This document shows positions 16,545 to 26,719 of a stretch of DNA of 64,000 nt, piece by piece (the first letter of the stretch is position 1; every line of letters begins with the position of its first letter). The notes beneath the pieces were generated by a model that did no database searches, was not told the origin of the DNA, and saw only the letters and a program-made list of their open reading frames with translations. The stretch covers positions 248,001 through 312,000 of the forward strand of contig NZ_JACSQM010000004.1 of NCBI RefSeq assembly GCF_014836645.1. The letters run 5' to 3'. The stretch is from Fictibacillus norfolkensis. GTDB taxonomy: Bacteria > Bacillota > Bacilli > Bacillales > Fictibacillaceae. A program made the translations under genes and the position numbers.

Positions 16545-17426
16545 ATGAAAAGAAATTCAGCTTACATAAAGGGAGCATTTTTTGCAATCGCCCTTTGTTT
16601 TGGGCTATTAGCTGGATTTGGTCAGAATAATGCACAAGCATTTTCAAACCAAGTCGTTCAAGTGGGAGCTACGGGTGAAGATGTAGTTGAACTTCAGTCG
16701 AGGCTTCAATATCTAGGTTTTTACACGGGGAACATCGATGGCGTTTTTGGATGGAGAACGTATTGGGCATTACGAAACTTCCAATATGAGTTCGGTCTGC
16801 CGATCGATGGCTTAGCAGGTGGTACGACAAAGAACAAGTTAGCAAAAGCTTCTAAATACGATAAAGCTTGGGTAAATAAGCAGATTGATAAAGGTAAGAA
16901 GTTCTCATATTACGGCGGTGAGAAGAAAAGTGCGAAGAGTGGATCAGCAAAAGGCGGTACTGCAAAAAGCGGGACGCCAAAAGCTGGAACTGCTAAAGGC
17001 ACAAAAGGAACAGGTCAAGCTAAAGCGAAGCCTGCTCAAGTTAAACCGGCAAAGAACACACCTGATGGTTATTCACAGAACGATGTGAACTTGATGGCGA
17101 ATGCTGTTTATGGCGAATCACGTGGTGAGCCATACATCGGTCAAGTCGCAGTAGCAGCCGTTATTATCAACCGAGTGAACAGTGCTTCATTTCCTAACAC
17201 TGTTTCTGGTGTTATATTCGAACCTGGCGCATTCACAGCAGTAGCGGATGGTCAGATCTATCTAACACCAAATGCGCAAGCAAAAAAAGCAGTAATGGAT
17301 GCTTTGAACGGTTGGGATCCAACAGGCGAAGCAGAATACTATTTTAACCCTGATACAGCTACATCAGGGTGGATATGGACTCGTCCTCAAATCAAAAAAA
17401 TCGGAAAGCACATTTTCTGTAACTAA
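16545..17426 (+). CDS. sleB: Spore cortex-lytic enzyme SleB
   Basis: A 293-residue germination enzyme that cleaves cortex peptidoglycan containing muramic-delta-lactam. An N-terminal signal segment (YIKGAFFAIALCFGLLAG) is followed by a peptidoglycan-binding domain (residues about 40-105). A Lys/Gly/Ala/Ser-rich linker of near-repeats (KSGSAKGG, KSGTPKAG) then leads to the SleB/CwlJ hydrolase domain (NAVYGESRGEPYIGQVAVAAV). The ATG at 16545 has AGGAGG 11 bases upstream. It is followed by its partner ypeB 17 bases later. Confidence 0.95.
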   Translation: MKRNSAYIKGAFFAIALCFGLLAGFGQNNAQAFSNQVVQVGATGEDVVELQSRLQYLGFYTGNIDGVFGWRTYWALRNFQYEFGLPIDGLAGGTTKNKLAKASKYDKAWVNKQIDKGKKFSYYGGEKKSAKSGSAKGGTAKSGTPKAGTAKGTKGTGQAKAKPAQVKPAKNTPDGYSQNDVNLMANAVYGESRGEPYIGQVAVAAVIINRVNSASFPNTVSGVIFEPGAFTAVADGQIYLTPNAQAKKAVMDALNGWDPTGEAEYYFNPDTATSGWIWTRPQIKKIGKHIFCN

Positions 17427-17443
17427 TAAAGGGGTGAACTGAT

Positions 17444-18793
17444 ATGATACGCACAATCCTAATTGTACTGTTGTTCGTTGCTGTAGCAGGAACAGGCTAT
17501 TGGGGCTACAGTGAACATCAAGAAAAGAATGCTGTACTTCTGCAAGCCGAGAACAATTATCAACGTGCTTTTCATGATCTGAACTTCCATATGGATTCAC
17601 TTCATGACAAAATTGGCGAAACAATCGCAATGAATACACGAAATCAGCTATCTCCAGCTTTAGCACAAGTGTGGAGACTAACATCAGAAGCTCATAATGA
17701 TGTAGGACAATTGCCGTTAACTCTATTACCATTTAACAAGACGGAAGAGTTTTTAACAAAGATGGGCGAATTCAGTTATCGAGCAGCAGTTCGTGATCTA
17801 GATAAGAATCCACTAAGTGATAAAGAATATAATACGTTAAAAGAATTGTACGCGAATTCAACTGAAATTCAAAACGAGTTAAGAAAAACAGAATCATTAG
17901 CTCAAAAGAACAACTTGCGTTGGATGGATGTAGAGATGGCTCTCGCTACAAACAAACAGCCAGAGGATAATACGATCATCGACGGATTTAAGACTGTTGA
18001 CAAATCAGTTGAAGGTTATTCAGATGTAGACTTTGGAACAGAAGTTTCAAACATGGAGAAAATGAAAGATCGCGACCTTAGTCAGTTAAAAGGTAAAAAG
18101 ATTACAAAAGAAGAAGCTAAAAAGATTGCAGTCGACTTTTTCCAATTGAAGAAAAACGTGAAGATTACAGTCGAGAGTACGGGAAAAGATGCTAAGTATG
18201 ATGCTTACTCGTTAACGCTGTATAACCCAGATACAAAAGGTACAACATACATGGATCTTACGAAAAAGGGTGGTTATCCACTGTATGTACTTTACGACCG
18301 TAATGTTGGGAAACCAAAAATCTCACTGAATGAAGCGATGCTTCAAGCAGAAGACTTCCTGAAAAAACATATGGAGAGTCAGATGGAGATGGTAACGAGT
18401 GATCAATACGATAACATCGGAGTGTTCACTTATGCTCGACTCGACGACGGTGTAAGAATCTATCCTGAAACCGTTTCTGTTAAGGTAGCATTAGATAACG
18501 GAGACATCATGGGGTATGAAGGTACAGACTTCCTTTTAGCACATGTAGACGATAGAACGCCTACGTTTAAGATTTCTGAACAAGAAGCAAGAAAAAATCT
18601 TAACCCTAAGTTCCAAGTTAAAGAAACAAGCAAAGCATTGATTCGAAACGATATTAACGAAGAAGTGTATTGTTACGAATTCCTAGGGATCCTAGGCGAT
18701 GATACGTTCCGCGTCTTCATTAATGCAGAGAACGGGAACGAAGAAGAAGTAAGAAAGCTTAAAGAAGCAGAGCCATCTTACAACGATATTTAA
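17444..18793 (+). CDS. ypeB: Germination protein YpeB
   Basis: A 449-residue spore protein required for stable incorporation of SleB. It has one N-terminal membrane helix (TILIVLLFVAVAGTGYWG), a long helical domain, and in the C-terminal half PepSY-type repeats (KKITKEEAKKIAVDFF, ISLNEAMLQAEDFL, ISEQEARKNL). The length matches B. subtilis YpeB. It forms an operon with sleB. Confidence 0.95.
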   Translation: MIRTILIVLLFVAVAGTGYWGYSEHQEKNAVLLQAENNYQRAFHDLNFHMDSLHDKIGETIAMNTRNQLSPALAQVWRLTSEAHNDVGQLPLTLLPFNKTEEFLTKMGEFSYRAAVRDLDKNPLSDKEYNTLKELYANSTEIQNELRKTESLAQKNNLRWMDVEMALATNKQPEDNTIIDGFKTVDKSVEGYSDVDFGTEVSNMEKMKDRDLSQLKGKKITKEEAKKIAVDFFQLKKNVKITVESTGKDAKYDAYSLTLYNPDTKGTTYMDLTKKGGYPLYVLYDRNVGKPKISLNEAMLQAEDFLKKHMESQMEMVTSDQYDNIGVFTYARLDDGVRIYPETVSVKVALDNGDIMGYEGTDFLLAHVDDRTPTFKISEQEARKNLNPKFQVKETSKALIRNDINEEVYCYEFLGILGDDTFRVFINAENGNEEEVRKLKEAEPSYNDI

Positions 18794-18865
18794 AAGAGTA
18801 GTATATCTTCTATTTCTACAAAATGATTATCGAGATAAATGTTTTGATCTATGGCTCGTTGGCAA

Positions 18866-18949
18866 GTTGATTGGAACGGAAGGTGCGAGACTCCTGGGTG
18901 CTCACCGCACGCCCCCCGGAAAGCGAGCATCCTGTAGTGGAAAACAACT
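18866..18949 (+). repeat. Dispersed imperfect-palindromic repeat, copy 2 (short variant)
   Basis: GTTGATTGGAACGGAAGGTG to GAAAGCGAGCATCCTG...AACAAC. Compared with copy 3 the central part is missing, so the arms are joined almost directly (CTCCTGGGTGCTCACC). Confidence 0.85.
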
Positions 18950-18983
18950 ACTTACATCTACATCAGATTTAACAAAATTTCTT

Positions 18984-19024
18984 AAAAGCAAAATTTCGCA
19001 ACTTGAAATTTTGCTTTTTCTTTT
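18984..19024 (+). terminator. Terminator of the sleB-ypeB operon
   Basis: AAAAGCAAAATTTC and GAAATTTTGCTTTT pair perfectly around a 7-base loop and lead into a T-rich run. It lies beyond the inserted repeat copy 2. Confidence 0.85.
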
Positions 19025-19081
19025 ATTTTGAAACTGTCATAATAAGGTAGATGGACAAAAGCATTATTTGGGGGAAGTTTG

Positions 19082-19747
19082 ATGATTACAGTGGGTGAAC
19101 CGTTATATTTAGAGCCGTTGTTTTCCGACAAAAAAGATAAATATCGCTGCAAAGTGTTTGATGTAAAAGAGGATCATCTTTATATTGATTATCCGAGTAA
19201 CGAAAAAACAAACCGTACCGAATATTTCTTTGATGGAACACAGTTTAAAGCATCTTTTGTGGATAAAGAGAGGAACGTCTATACGTTTCGAACAGAGCTA
19301 TTAGGTAGAAAGATCGAAAATATTCCAGTATTGATGATCACTTCTCCGAAAGAAGAAGAGATACATAAGATTCAACGAAGAGAATTTGTAAGGGTAGAAA
19401 CGATGATAGATACGTCGGTTGTTAACCAAAATGATGCGTATCCACCATTTAACTCTGTTATTCTCGACCTGAGTGCAGGAGGGATGCTTCTTTCTCTTCC
19501 GGCTGTTCATTCCGTCAAGAGCGAAGACCAGCTGAACTGTCTTGTGGTTTTTCCTATGCAATCTGGAGAAAAACTGTATCTGGACCTAGAATGCACAGTA
19601 TTAAGAGTATTTGATGGTCAAGCGGGCGGACGACAGAAAGCTTCACTTCAATTCGGAAAAATTTCGCAAAGAGATCGTCAGCATATTATCCGATTCTGCT
19701 TCGAACAGCAACTGCTTAAGAAGAAAAAAGAGAGCGTGAGTCTATAG
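19082..19747 (+). CDS. motI: PilZ-domain c-di-GMP receptor MotI (YpfA/DgrA)
   Basis: A 221-residue YcgR-type protein. An N-terminal YcgR domain (ITVGEPLYLEPLF) is followed by a PilZ domain with the c-di-GMP residues QRREFVRV (RxxxR) and DLSAGGM (DxSxxG). In B. subtilis it binds the stator protein MotA and slows flagellar rotation when c-di-GMP is high. The ATG at 19082 follows a GGGGGAAG site. ypfB follows after 58 bp, as in B. subtilis. Confidence 0.9.
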   Translation: MITVGEPLYLEPLFSDKKDKYRCKVFDVKEDHLYIDYPSNEKTNRTEYFFDGTQFKASFVDKERNVYTFRTELLGRKIENIPVLMITSPKEEEIHKIQRREFVRVETMIDTSVVNQNDAYPPFNSVILDLSAGGMLLSLPAVHSVKSEDQLNCLVVFPMQSGEKLYLDLECTVLRVFDGQAGGRQKASLQFGKISQRDRQHIIRFCFEQQLLKKKKESVSL

Positions 19748-19805
19748 AAGTGCATAGAGTTTATCTTTTTGGGAAAAATACTCCCGAAAAGAAGGTGACG
19801 TACTT

Positions 19806-19982
19806 ATGAAACGATTTGAACGAATATTGATTCAGCTTGCCGTAGTTCATTTTATTTTACTAGTTGCCGCACAATTTTTGCTTGAGATTCCTTCCTTTAA
19901 GTTATATACCAACAAGAGCATCTATTACGAAGGAGTCATCAAGAACGACCAACAACCGACTTTGGAAACCATAGACCGTTAA
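19806..19982 (+). CDS. ypfB: YpfB, DUF5359 small membrane protein
   Basis: A 58-residue protein with one N-terminal membrane helix (LAVVHFILLVAAQFLLE) after a short basic start, and a polar tail with IYYEGVIKND. Size, shape and position between motI and cmk match YpfB. An AGAAGGTGACG site precedes the ATG. Function unknown. Confidence 0.75.
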   Translation: MKRFERILIQLAVVHFILLVAAQFLLEIPSFKLYTNKSIYYEGVIKNDQQPTLETIDR

Positions 19983-20043
19983 ACACCATGTATGGTAATA
20001 TACATATAGATTAAGTCTGAAGACTTCAGATTTATACACAGAA

Positions 20044-20072
20044 AAAAAGCAGGGGATACTCATCTGCTTTTT
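20044..20072 (+). terminator. Terminator after ypfB
   Basis: AAAAAGCAG and CTGCTTTTT flank an 11-base loop. Confidence 0.75.
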
Positions 20073-20115
20073 ATTGCTATGTATGCATAGTCATAGGTAT
20101 GGGGTAGGAGGAAAC

Positions 20116-20790
20116 ATGAAAAAATTATTATCGATCGCCATTGATGGACCGGCTGGAGCAGGAAAAAGCACGGTAGCCAAGCAAGTAGCTGAACGTCTTT
20201 CTTTCATTTACATTGACACTGGTGCTATGTATAGGGCACTAACGTATAAAGCTCTTCTAAAGGGAGCAAACCTTAATGATGGACGCGAACTAGAAATCGT
20301 TTTAAATGATACGGATATTAAATTAGTAATCACCAATGGTGGACAAGCTGTACTTCTTGACGGAAAAGACGTATCAGAAGAGATCAGAACAAGTGAAGTA
20401 ACGAATAATGTATCTTTTGTTGCAAGACAGCAAGAAGTACGAACTGAAATGGTAAAAAGACAGCAGCTACTAGCTGAAACTGGCGGAGTAGTCATGGATG
20501 GCCGTGATATCGGTACACACGTTATGCCGAACGCTGAGCTGAAAATTTTCTTGATCGCTTCTGTAGAAGAAAGAGCGCGCAGACGCTATGAAGAAAATAT
20601 AACAAAAGGATTCGAAGCCGATTTCGAACTTTTAAAAAGCGAGATTGCATTAAGAGATAAACGTGACAGTGAAAGAGAAGTAGCTCCACTAAGAAAAGCA
20701 GAAGATGCTATCGAACTGGACACAACAAGTATGACGATCGAAGAGGTAGTTTCAAGCATTCTTCATTATGCAAAAGAAAGGGCTTTGTAA
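20116..20790 (+). CDS. cmk: Cytidylate kinase
   Basis: A 224-residue nucleoside monophosphate kinase that phosphorylates CMP and dCMP. It has the P-loop [23 protein letters not shown] and [15 protein letters not shown]. The ATG at 20116 follows TAGGAGGAAAC; an upstream ATG at 20074 would add 14 residues. It is followed directly by plsC. Confidence 0.96.
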   Translation: MKKLLSIAIDGPAGAGKSTVAKQVAERLSFIYIDTGAMYRALTYKALLKGANLNDGRELEIVLNDTDIKLVITNGGQAVLLDGKDVSEEIRTSEVTNNVSFVARQQEVRTEMVKRQQLLAETGGVVMDGRDIGTHVMPNAELKIFLIASVEERARRRYEENITKGFEADFELLKSEIALRDKRDSEREVAPLRKAEDAIELDTTSMTIEEVVSSILHYAKERAL

Positions 20791-20791
20791 A

Positions 20792-21373
20792 ATGATGCTT
20801 TATTCTTTCGGAAAATGGCTATGTGGGACATATTTAAAAGGAACATATAAGCCAGAAATCGTTGGAGCAGAAAATGTGCCGAAAACAGGAGGCATACTTC
20901 TGTGTTCCAATCATATACACAACTACGATCCACCGCTTGTAGGGGTCGCTTCTCCAAGAGACGTACATTTTATGGCGAAAGCTGAGCTCTTTTCCTTACC
21001 TGTTTTAAAACATATCCTCCCAAAGATCAACGCATTCCCTGTAAAGCGTGGGATGAGTGACAAAACGGCATTAAAGACGGGGATGAATCTTTTGAAAGCG
21101 GGAAAAGTTGTCGGATTGTTTCCGGAAGGTACCCGCTCAAAAACAGGAGAGATCGGAGAAGGCCTAGCGGGAGCCGGTTTTTTTGCTCTTAAATCAGATG
21201 CTCACATCGTTCCTTGTGCGATCGTTGGAGAATACCAAAAAGGAAAAAAACTGAAAGTCGTATTTGGTAAACCAATTGACTTTACACATTTTCGGGAACA
21301 AAAAGCTTCCGCAAAAGAAGCGACAGAGCTTATAATGAAACATATAGCTCAGTTAAAAAAAGAGCATGAATAA
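20792..21373 (+). CDS. plsC: 1-acyl-sn-glycerol-3-phosphate acyltransferase PlsC
   Basis: A 193-residue membrane-associated acyltransferase that makes phosphatidic acid from lysophosphatidic acid. It has the catalytic block (SNHIHNYDPPL, a variant of NHxxxxD), the glycerol-phosphate site FPEGTRSKTG and VPCAIVG. The start lies 1-2 bases after the cmk stop, so the genes are coupled. In B. subtilis plsC lies elsewhere, but the cmk-plsC pair occurs in many bacilli. Confidence 0.9.
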   Translation: MMLYSFGKWLCGTYLKGTYKPEIVGAENVPKTGGILLCSNHIHNYDPPLVGVASPRDVHFMAKAELFSLPVLKHILPKINAFPVKRGMSDKTALKTGMNLLKAGKVVGLFPEGTRSKTGEIGEGLAGAGFFALKSDAHIVPCAIVGEYQKGKKLKVVFGKPIDFTHFREQKASAKEATELIMKHIAQLKKEHE

Positions 21374-21437
21374 ACTTACTATTTTTCATCTTTAAAGATT
21401 TACTTTTGAGTTGTTTTTTCAAAGGCATCATTGATAA

Positions 21438-21567
21438 ATTGATTGGAGCGTAAGGTGCGAGACTCCTGCGGGATCAGTGGGACAGGTGAGACTCTTAACA
21501 GCGCATAGCGCTAAGAGGCTCACCGCACACCCCGCGGAAAGCGAGCATCCTGTAGCGCAAATCAATC
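21438..21567 (+). repeat. Dispersed imperfect-palindromic repeat, copy 3
   Basis: A complete medium-length copy runs from ATTGATTGGAGCGTAAGG through GAGACTCCTGCGGGA and GTGAGACTC to CTCACC, CCCGCGGAAAGCGAGCATCC and AATCAATC. Inner arms such as GTGAG/CTCAC and AGCGC/GCGCT make it a long hairpin. It fills most of the 304-bp gap between plsC and ypfD; nothing else was seen there. Confidence 0.85.
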
Positions 21568-21677
21568 ACATTCAAAGGTCTGCATCTTTGCGAAAACAAC
21601 TCCATGATCGATGTTAATGTTCTTTCATACCGAAAGTTCAATAAATTACTTTTCTAATTTTTGAGGAGGTCACGAAC

Positions 21678-22817
21678 ATGACAGACGAAATGAGCACAAG
21701 TTTAACAAATGCTTCTATGGCTGAAAAAGGTGAAATCATTAAAGGTACTGTACTAAAAGTGGAAGAAAAACACGCGTTAGTGGATATCAGCGCTAAGCAA
21801 GATGCGTTTTTACCAATTAATGAAGTATCAAGTCTTTTCATTGAAAAGGTAAGTGACGTGTTGAATGAAGGAGATCAGATCACGGTTAAAGTACTTTCTC
21901 ATACAGAGGACAAGCTTCTCGTTTCAAAGAAAGCTGTGGACACTGAAAAATCATGGAGCGAACTCGAAGAAAAGTTTGAATCTAAAGAAAAGTTTGAAGT
22001 CGTAGTTCACGATGTAGTAAAAGGTGGATTAGTAGTAGACCTTGGCGTGCGAGCGTTCATTCCAGCTTCTATGGTCGAGTCTCACTTTGTGGAAGATTTC
22101 TCAGATTATAAAGGGAAAACACTTTCTGTGAAAATCGTTGAGCTCGATGCAGAAAAAGGTCGCGTTATCTTATCTCATCGTGCAGTAACTGAAGAAGCAG
22201 CGGTAGCAAAGAAACAAGAGATTTTAGACCGTTTGGCACCAGGCGAAATCATTGAAGGTAAAGTACAGCGTTTAACTGACTTTGGTGCTTTCGTAGATAT
22301 TGGCGGTGTTGATGGATTAGTCCATATTTCACAGCTATCTCATAACCGTGTTGATAACCCTTCAGAGGTACTTAGCGAAGGTCAGACGGTAAAAGTAAAA
22401 GTTCTATCTGTTGACCGTGATAATGACAGAATATCGTTGTCTATAAAAGAAACACAGCCCGGTCCTTGGGAAGAAGCAAGTTCGTCCATCCAAGCTGGAA
22501 GTGTTATTGAAGGTACAGTTAAGCGCATCGTTACGTTTGGTGCGTTTGTGGAAGTAGCACCTGGTATTGAAGGCTTAGTTCACATTTCAGAATTAGCAAA
22601 CCGCCATATCGGAAATCCGAGTGAGGTTGTTAAAGAAGGTCAGCAAGTTTCTGTAAAAGTTCTTGAAGTGAACAGTCAAGATAAGAGAATGAGCTTGAGC
22701 ATGAAAGCCGTTCAAGATGAAAAGGAAAAAGCTAACCTTAAAGAAAACCTTCCGAAAGAAGAAAAAGGTTTCTCGTTAGCGGATATGATCGGTGATCAGC
22801 TAAAAGGTTATAAATAA
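21678..22817 (+). CDS. ypfD: S1 RNA-binding domain protein (YpfD, ribosomal protein S1 homolog)
   Basis: A 379-residue protein with four S1 domains, at residues about 13-85, 100-170, 185-255 and 270-345 (for example GKVQRLTDFGAFVDIGGVDGLVHISQL). It is shorter than E. coli S1 and corresponds to YpfD of Firmicutes, whose role in translation is less certain. It has a GAGGAGG site and its own terminator. Confidence 0.93.
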   Translation: MTDEMSTSLTNASMAEKGEIIKGTVLKVEEKHALVDISAKQDAFLPINEVSSLFIEKVSDVLNEGDQITVKVLSHTEDKLLVSKKAVDTEKSWSELEEKFESKEKFEVVVHDVVKGGLVVDLGVRAFIPASMVESHFVEDFSDYKGKTLSVKIVELDAEKGRVILSHRAVTEEAAVAKKQEILDRLAPGEIIEGKVQRLTDFGAFVDIGGVDGLVHISQLSHNRVDNPSEVLSEGQTVKVKVLSVDRDNDRISLSIKETQPGPWEEASSSIQAGSVIEGTVKRIVTFGAFVEVAPGIEGLVHISELANRHIGNPSEVVKEGQQVSVKVLEVNSQDKRMSLSMKAVQDEKEKANLKENLPKEEKGFSLADMIGDQLKGYK

Positions 22818-22830
22818 GACATGTTAAGTT

Positions 22831-22865
22831 ACAGCTCTCGATGATTCTCATTGAGAGCTGTTTTT
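22831..22865 (+). terminator. Terminator of ypfD
   Basis: ACAGCTCTC and GAGAGCTGT form the stem, followed by TTTTC. Confidence 0.85.
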
Positions 22866-22918
22866 CTTGCGGTTAGAAGGGGACATATTGTGGCAATAAT
22901 GCTATCGAGGTGAAAGAG

Positions 22919-23521
22919 ATGAACGATGGCATACTTTTTTATTGGTTCATGTGGATGAGCTGGATAGTTTCAACCTTTCTTATGCGTAAAGGAAAGATAA
23001 GAAATCAATGTGTACTTATAACATTGTTCGGAATTATATTGTCCGGTATAACTCTTCATTTTTCTGTAGGAAGCATGAATGCTGCATTTGCATTCTTCTT
23101 GATGATCGGGTTGATTCATGTAATCAGATTTAGTCATCAGCTCTTTTTTTTCGTTACTAGCAGTTTTATAGTAGCTACCGCTTATGTTTCGATCGAACTT
23201 TTTGCTCTATACGACCCCGCAAAACTGTTTCTGAACAAGAAAATAATGCTCCTCGTATTCCTGACACTTTTAACGATTACGTTAGCAAGAAGTAAAAAAG
23301 ATCTCTTCAGTTTGATCGCCATCGGTCTTTTTATTGGCGATGCTGCTTATCAATTTATCATTCTTAGGCTCGTTGGCAAGGTCGAGATCGGATCTCTATA
23401 TGTATTGGATTTGTTTGCCTCAACTTCTATGATGCTCTTATTTATGGTAGTATTGGTAGATATGTTCAAAAAAATAAGACGAACAACTTTCAAAAGGGTT
23501 ACTTCAGCGAAGCAGATTTAG
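22919..23521 (+). CDS. yphA: YphA-like integral membrane protein
   Basis: A 200-residue protein with about six hydrophobic helices and a basic C-terminus (KKIRRTTFKRVTSAKQI). Position between ypfD and der, and size, match YphA. The function is unknown. The ATG at 22919 lies 8 bases after GAGG; the GTG at 22910 overlaps that site. Confidence 0.7.
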   Translation: MNDGILFYWFMWMSWIVSTFLMRKGKIRNQCVLITLFGIILSGITLHFSVGSMNAAFAFFLMIGLIHVIRFSHQLFFFVTSSFIVATAYVSIELFALYDPAKLFLNKKIMLLVFLTLLTITLARSKKDLFSLIAIGLFIGDAAYQFIILRLVGKVEIGSLYVLDLFASTSMMLLFMVVLVDMFKKIRRTTFKRVTSAKQI

Positions 23522-23655
23522 AAGAGAATCAGTTGTCTAAACCATAAGTAATTTGCTAAAATAAGTGGACTTGTCTAATTACAAGAAAATGATAGAGCAT
23601 ATAAAAAAAGAAAATTTGATGATTGACTTGATCAGGAAAAAAGGGAAGTGTCTAC

Positions 23656-24969
23656 ATGACGAAACCAGTTTTAGCCATAGTAGGAAGGCCAAACGTAGGA
23701 AAATCTACTATTTTTAACAGAATTGCCGGAGATCGTATCTCGATCGTAGAAGATATGCCAGGAGTAACGCGTGACCGTATTTATAGCTCAGCAGAGTGGT
23801 TGAACACAGAATTCAACTTAATTGACACAGGTGGTATTGAAATCAGTGATGCACCATTTATGAGTCAGATGAAAGAACAAGCAGAACTTGCGATTGAAGA
23901 AGCGGATGTTATTCTATTTCTTGTTGATGGAATGAACGGAATTACAGCTGCTGATGAAGAAGTAGCAAAGATGCTGTTCCGATCTAAAAAGCCTGTTGTA
24001 TTAGGTGTGAATAAGATCGATAACCCAGAACGTAAAGAATTGTTATATGAGTTCTATAGCTTAGGAATGGGCGAGCCGATCGGTGTATCAGGTACACATG
24101 GTATCGGTCTTGGAGATCTTTTAGATCAAGTAGTAAGTCATTTCCCTGAAACAGTTGTTGAGGAAAAAGAAGACGATACGATCTACTTTTCTTTGATCGG
24201 ACGACCGAACGTAGGAAAATCTTCTCTTGTGAATGCTATCTTAGGTAAAGAACGAGTTATTGTAAGTAATATTGCTGGAACAACGAGAGATGCGATCGAT
24301 TCGAGTTTTGAGCGTGAAGATCAGAAGTATGTAATCATCGATACGGCTGGTATGAGAAAGCGCGGAAAAGTATACGAAACAACTGAAAAATATAGCGTTA
24401 TGCGTGCGATGAAAGCGATCGAACGTTCCGATGTTGTCCTTATGGTCATCGACGCTGAAGAAGGAATCATCGAACAAGATAAGAAAGTCGCTGGTTTTGC
24501 GCATGAAGCGGGTAAAGCAGTAGTCATCGTCGTTAATAAATGGGATGCTGTTGAAAAAGACGATAAGACGATGCAAAAGTTTGAACAGAAGATTCGTGAT
24601 CATTTCTTATATCTTTCTTATGCGCCGATTGTTTTCGTATCTGCACTAACAAAGCAGCGTCTTCATCAGTTGTATCCTGTAATCAATCAGGTTGCAGAAA
24701 ATCACTCACTTCGTGTTCAAACGAACATCTTGAATGAAGTGATCATGGATGCTGTTGCGATGAACCCAGCACCAATGGATAACGGAAAAAGATTGAAGAT
24801 CAACTATGCGACGCAAGTGGCTTCGAAACCACCTACGTTCGTTATCTTTGTTAATGATCCTGAGCTTTTCCACTTCTCATACAAACGTTTTCTGGAGAAC
24901 CGTATTCGTGAAACGTTCGGTTTTGTTGGGACGCCGATCAAAATCTTTGCTAGAAAGAAAAACGACTAA
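23656..24969 (+). CDS. der: Ribosome-assembly GTPase Der (EngA)
   Basis: A 437-residue double-GTPase needed for 50S subunit assembly. Two G domains each begin with GRPNVGKS (residues about 10 and 183) and carry DTGG or DTAGM, and NKxD signatures NKID and NKWD. A KH-like C-terminal domain ends in [11 protein letters not shown]. It is followed closely by plsY and gpsA. Confidence 0.97.
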   Translation: MTKPVLAIVGRPNVGKSTIFNRIAGDRISIVEDMPGVTRDRIYSSAEWLNTEFNLIDTGGIEISDAPFMSQMKEQAELAIEEADVILFLVDGMNGITAADEEVAKMLFRSKKPVVLGVNKIDNPERKELLYEFYSLGMGEPIGVSGTHGIGLGDLLDQVVSHFPETVVEEKEDDTIYFSLIGRPNVGKSSLVNAILGKERVIVSNIAGTTRDAIDSSFEREDQKYVIIDTAGMRKRGKVYETTEKYSVMRAMKAIERSDVVLMVIDAEEGIIEQDKKVAGFAHEAGKAVVIVVNKWDAVEKDDKTMQKFEQKIRDHFLYLSYAPIVFVSALTKQRLHQLYPVINQVAENHSLRVQTNILNEVIMDAVAMNPAPMDNGKRLKINYATQVASKPPTFVIFVNDPELFHFSYKRFLENRIRETFGFVGTPIKIFARKKND

Positions 24970-24975
24970 TCTTCC

Positions 24976-25557
24976 ATGATGACGATCGTACTCTTCGTTA
25001 TTTCTTACTTGATCGGAAGTATTAGTTTTAGTTATTTGCTGACTAAAGTATTGAGAAATGAAGATATTAGGAATCATGGAAGTGGTAACGCTGGTGCAAC
25101 GAATACGCTTAGAGTGTTAGGGAAAAAACCGGCGATCGCCGTTTTGCTATTAGACTGCTTCAAGGGCATTTTAGTTGTCTTGGTTGCCTTATGGTTCACG
25201 GATTCTTCCTTCATTGCCGTTCTGTGCGGTATGATAGCCGTAATCGGTCACAACTATCCCGTCTTTTATGGATTTAAAGGCGGGAAAGGCGTGGCTACAG
25301 CGATTGGTGTTTTTGCTGCGATTGCATTCTTGCCGTCACTTATAGCAGGTGTTATCGCGATCATAACCATTTGGATATCCAGATTTGTTTCATTAGGTTC
25401 TATTGTTTTTTTAATTCTTACTCCATTTTTCATGTTGTACCAATTTAATCTGTCACTAGAAGCAGTATTAGCTAGTTTCGTTCTTTCAATTGTTTCAATC
25501 TGGAAGCATCGTGGAAATATAGCAAGGATCTGGAATGGGAATGAACGTAAAATTTAA
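24976..25557 (+). CDS. plsY: Glycerol-3-phosphate acyltransferase PlsY
   Basis: A 193-residue membrane enzyme that acylates glycerol-3-phosphate from acyl-phosphate. It has GSISFSYLLTK, the loop motifs HGSGNAGATNTLR and GHNYPVFYGFKGGKGVAT, and about five helices. It starts 7 bases after der, with ATG codons at 24976 and 24979. It lies next to gpsA, which makes its substrate. Confidence 0.95.
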   Translation: MMTIVLFVISYLIGSISFSYLLTKVLRNEDIRNHGSGNAGATNTLRVLGKKPAIAVLLLDCFKGILVVLVALWFTDSSFIAVLCGMIAVIGHNYPVFYGFKGGKGVATAIGVFAAIAFLPSLIAGVIAIITIWISRFVSLGSIVFLILTPFFMLYQFNLSLEAVLASFVLSIVSIWKHRGNIARIWNGNERKI

Positions 25558-25575
25558 TAGTGGAGTGTGACACGT

Positions 25576-26601
25576 ATGGATAATGTTGCTGTTTTAGGTG
25601 CTGGAAGTTGGGGGACTGCTCTTGCCATCGTATTGGCTGACAACGGTCATAACGTTTCTCTATGGGGGCGTAGAGAAGATCAGGTCAATGAGATCAACAA
25701 CGATCATAAGAATGAAAAATATTTGCCTGGCGTTGAACTCCCTGAAAACATACAAGCAACAACTCAGTTGAACGAATGTGTGAAAGAAGCGGACACGATC
25801 GTACTCGTCACGCCGACAAAAGCGATGAGAGAAGTACTCGGACAATTAAAGAACGAATTGAGCTCTCCTGTTACAATCGTTCATGCTTCTAAAGGCATCG
25901 AGCCTGGTACATATAAACGTATTTCTGAAATCATCGAAGAAGAGCTTCCTGAGAGCGTTTTGGATTCTGTGGTCGTTCTTTCAGGTCCAAGTCATGCAGA
26001 AGAGGTATCTCTAAGGCAGCCGACCACTGTTACGGTATCTTCAGTAAACATGAAGGCTGCTGAAAAAATACAAGATCTTTTTATTAATCAAAATTTCCGT
26101 GTCTACACAAATCCTGATGTTGTCGGTGTGGAGCTTGGTGGTGCTCTAAAGAACATCATCGCTCTAGGTGCTGGACTTTCTGATGGATTAGGTTATGGAG
26201 ATAACGCGAAGGCAGCTTTAATCACGAGAGGTCTGGCTGAGATCGCTCGACTTGGTACACATATGGGTGCGAATCCTCTAACTTTCTCTGGTCTTACAGG
26301 CATTGGAGATTTGATCGTAACGTGTACGAGTGTTCATAGCCGTAACTGGCGTGCTGGAAATATGCTTGGTAAAGGTATGAAGCTGGAAGATGTTCTTGAG
26401 AACATGGGCATGGTCGTTGAAGGCGTTAGAACCACACAAGCAGCGTACGAATTGAGTAAACGTGAAGAAGTGGAGATGCCGATCACACAAGTGCTGTATG
26501 ATGTATTGTTCAACAACAAGGGTGCAAAACAGGCTGTTGACGATCTGATGCAGCGATCTCGCACACATGAAGTAGAAGATGTATCTTCTTTAAAGAGCTA
26601 A
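25576..26601 (+). CDS. gpsA: Glycerol-3-phosphate dehydrogenase [NAD(P)+] GpsA
   Basis: A 341-residue dehydrogenase that makes sn-glycerol-3-phosphate from dihydroxyacetone phosphate. It has the NAD motif [11 protein letters not shown], the catalytic lysines in [11 protein letters not shown] and HASKG, and [14 protein letters not shown]. The ATG at 25576 has GGAG 9 bases upstream; the GTG at 25567 is a weaker choice. It forms an operon with plsY. Confidence 0.96.
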   Translation: MDNVAVLGAGSWGTALAIVLADNGHNVSLWGRREDQVNEINNDHKNEKYLPGVELPENIQATTQLNECVKEADTIVLVTPTKAMREVLGQLKNELSSPVTIVHASKGIEPGTYKRISEIIEEELPESVLDSVVVLSGPSHAEEVSLRQPTTVTVSSVNMKAAEKIQDLFINQNFRVYTNPDVVGVELGGALKNIIALGAGLSDGLGYGDNAKAALITRGLAEIARLGTHMGANPLTFSGLTGIGDLIVTCTSVHSRNWRAGNMLGKGMKLEDVLENMGMVVEGVRTTQAAYELSKREEVEMPITQVLYDVLFNNKGAKQAVDDLMQRSRTHEVEDVSSLKS

Positions 26602-26611
26602 ACACACAAAA

Positions 26612-26658
26612 TCGATAGGCGAATGTCTAAAAAATTTTAGGCAATCGCCTTTTTTTCT
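26612..26658 (+). terminator. Terminator of der-plsY-gpsA
   Basis: AGGCGA and TCGCCT flank a region with an inner pairing TCTAAAA/TTTTAGG and are followed by a T run. Confidence 0.75.
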
Positions 26659-26719
26659 TTCACGCTTCCAATCTCCCTGCATACGATAAGGTGAAAAGGA
26701 AGTGGGAGGAGGACTTCAG

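Noticed and set aside
17364..17732. 122-residue minus-strand frame opposite ypeB
   Set aside because: It is a shadow of ypeB codons with no start signal.
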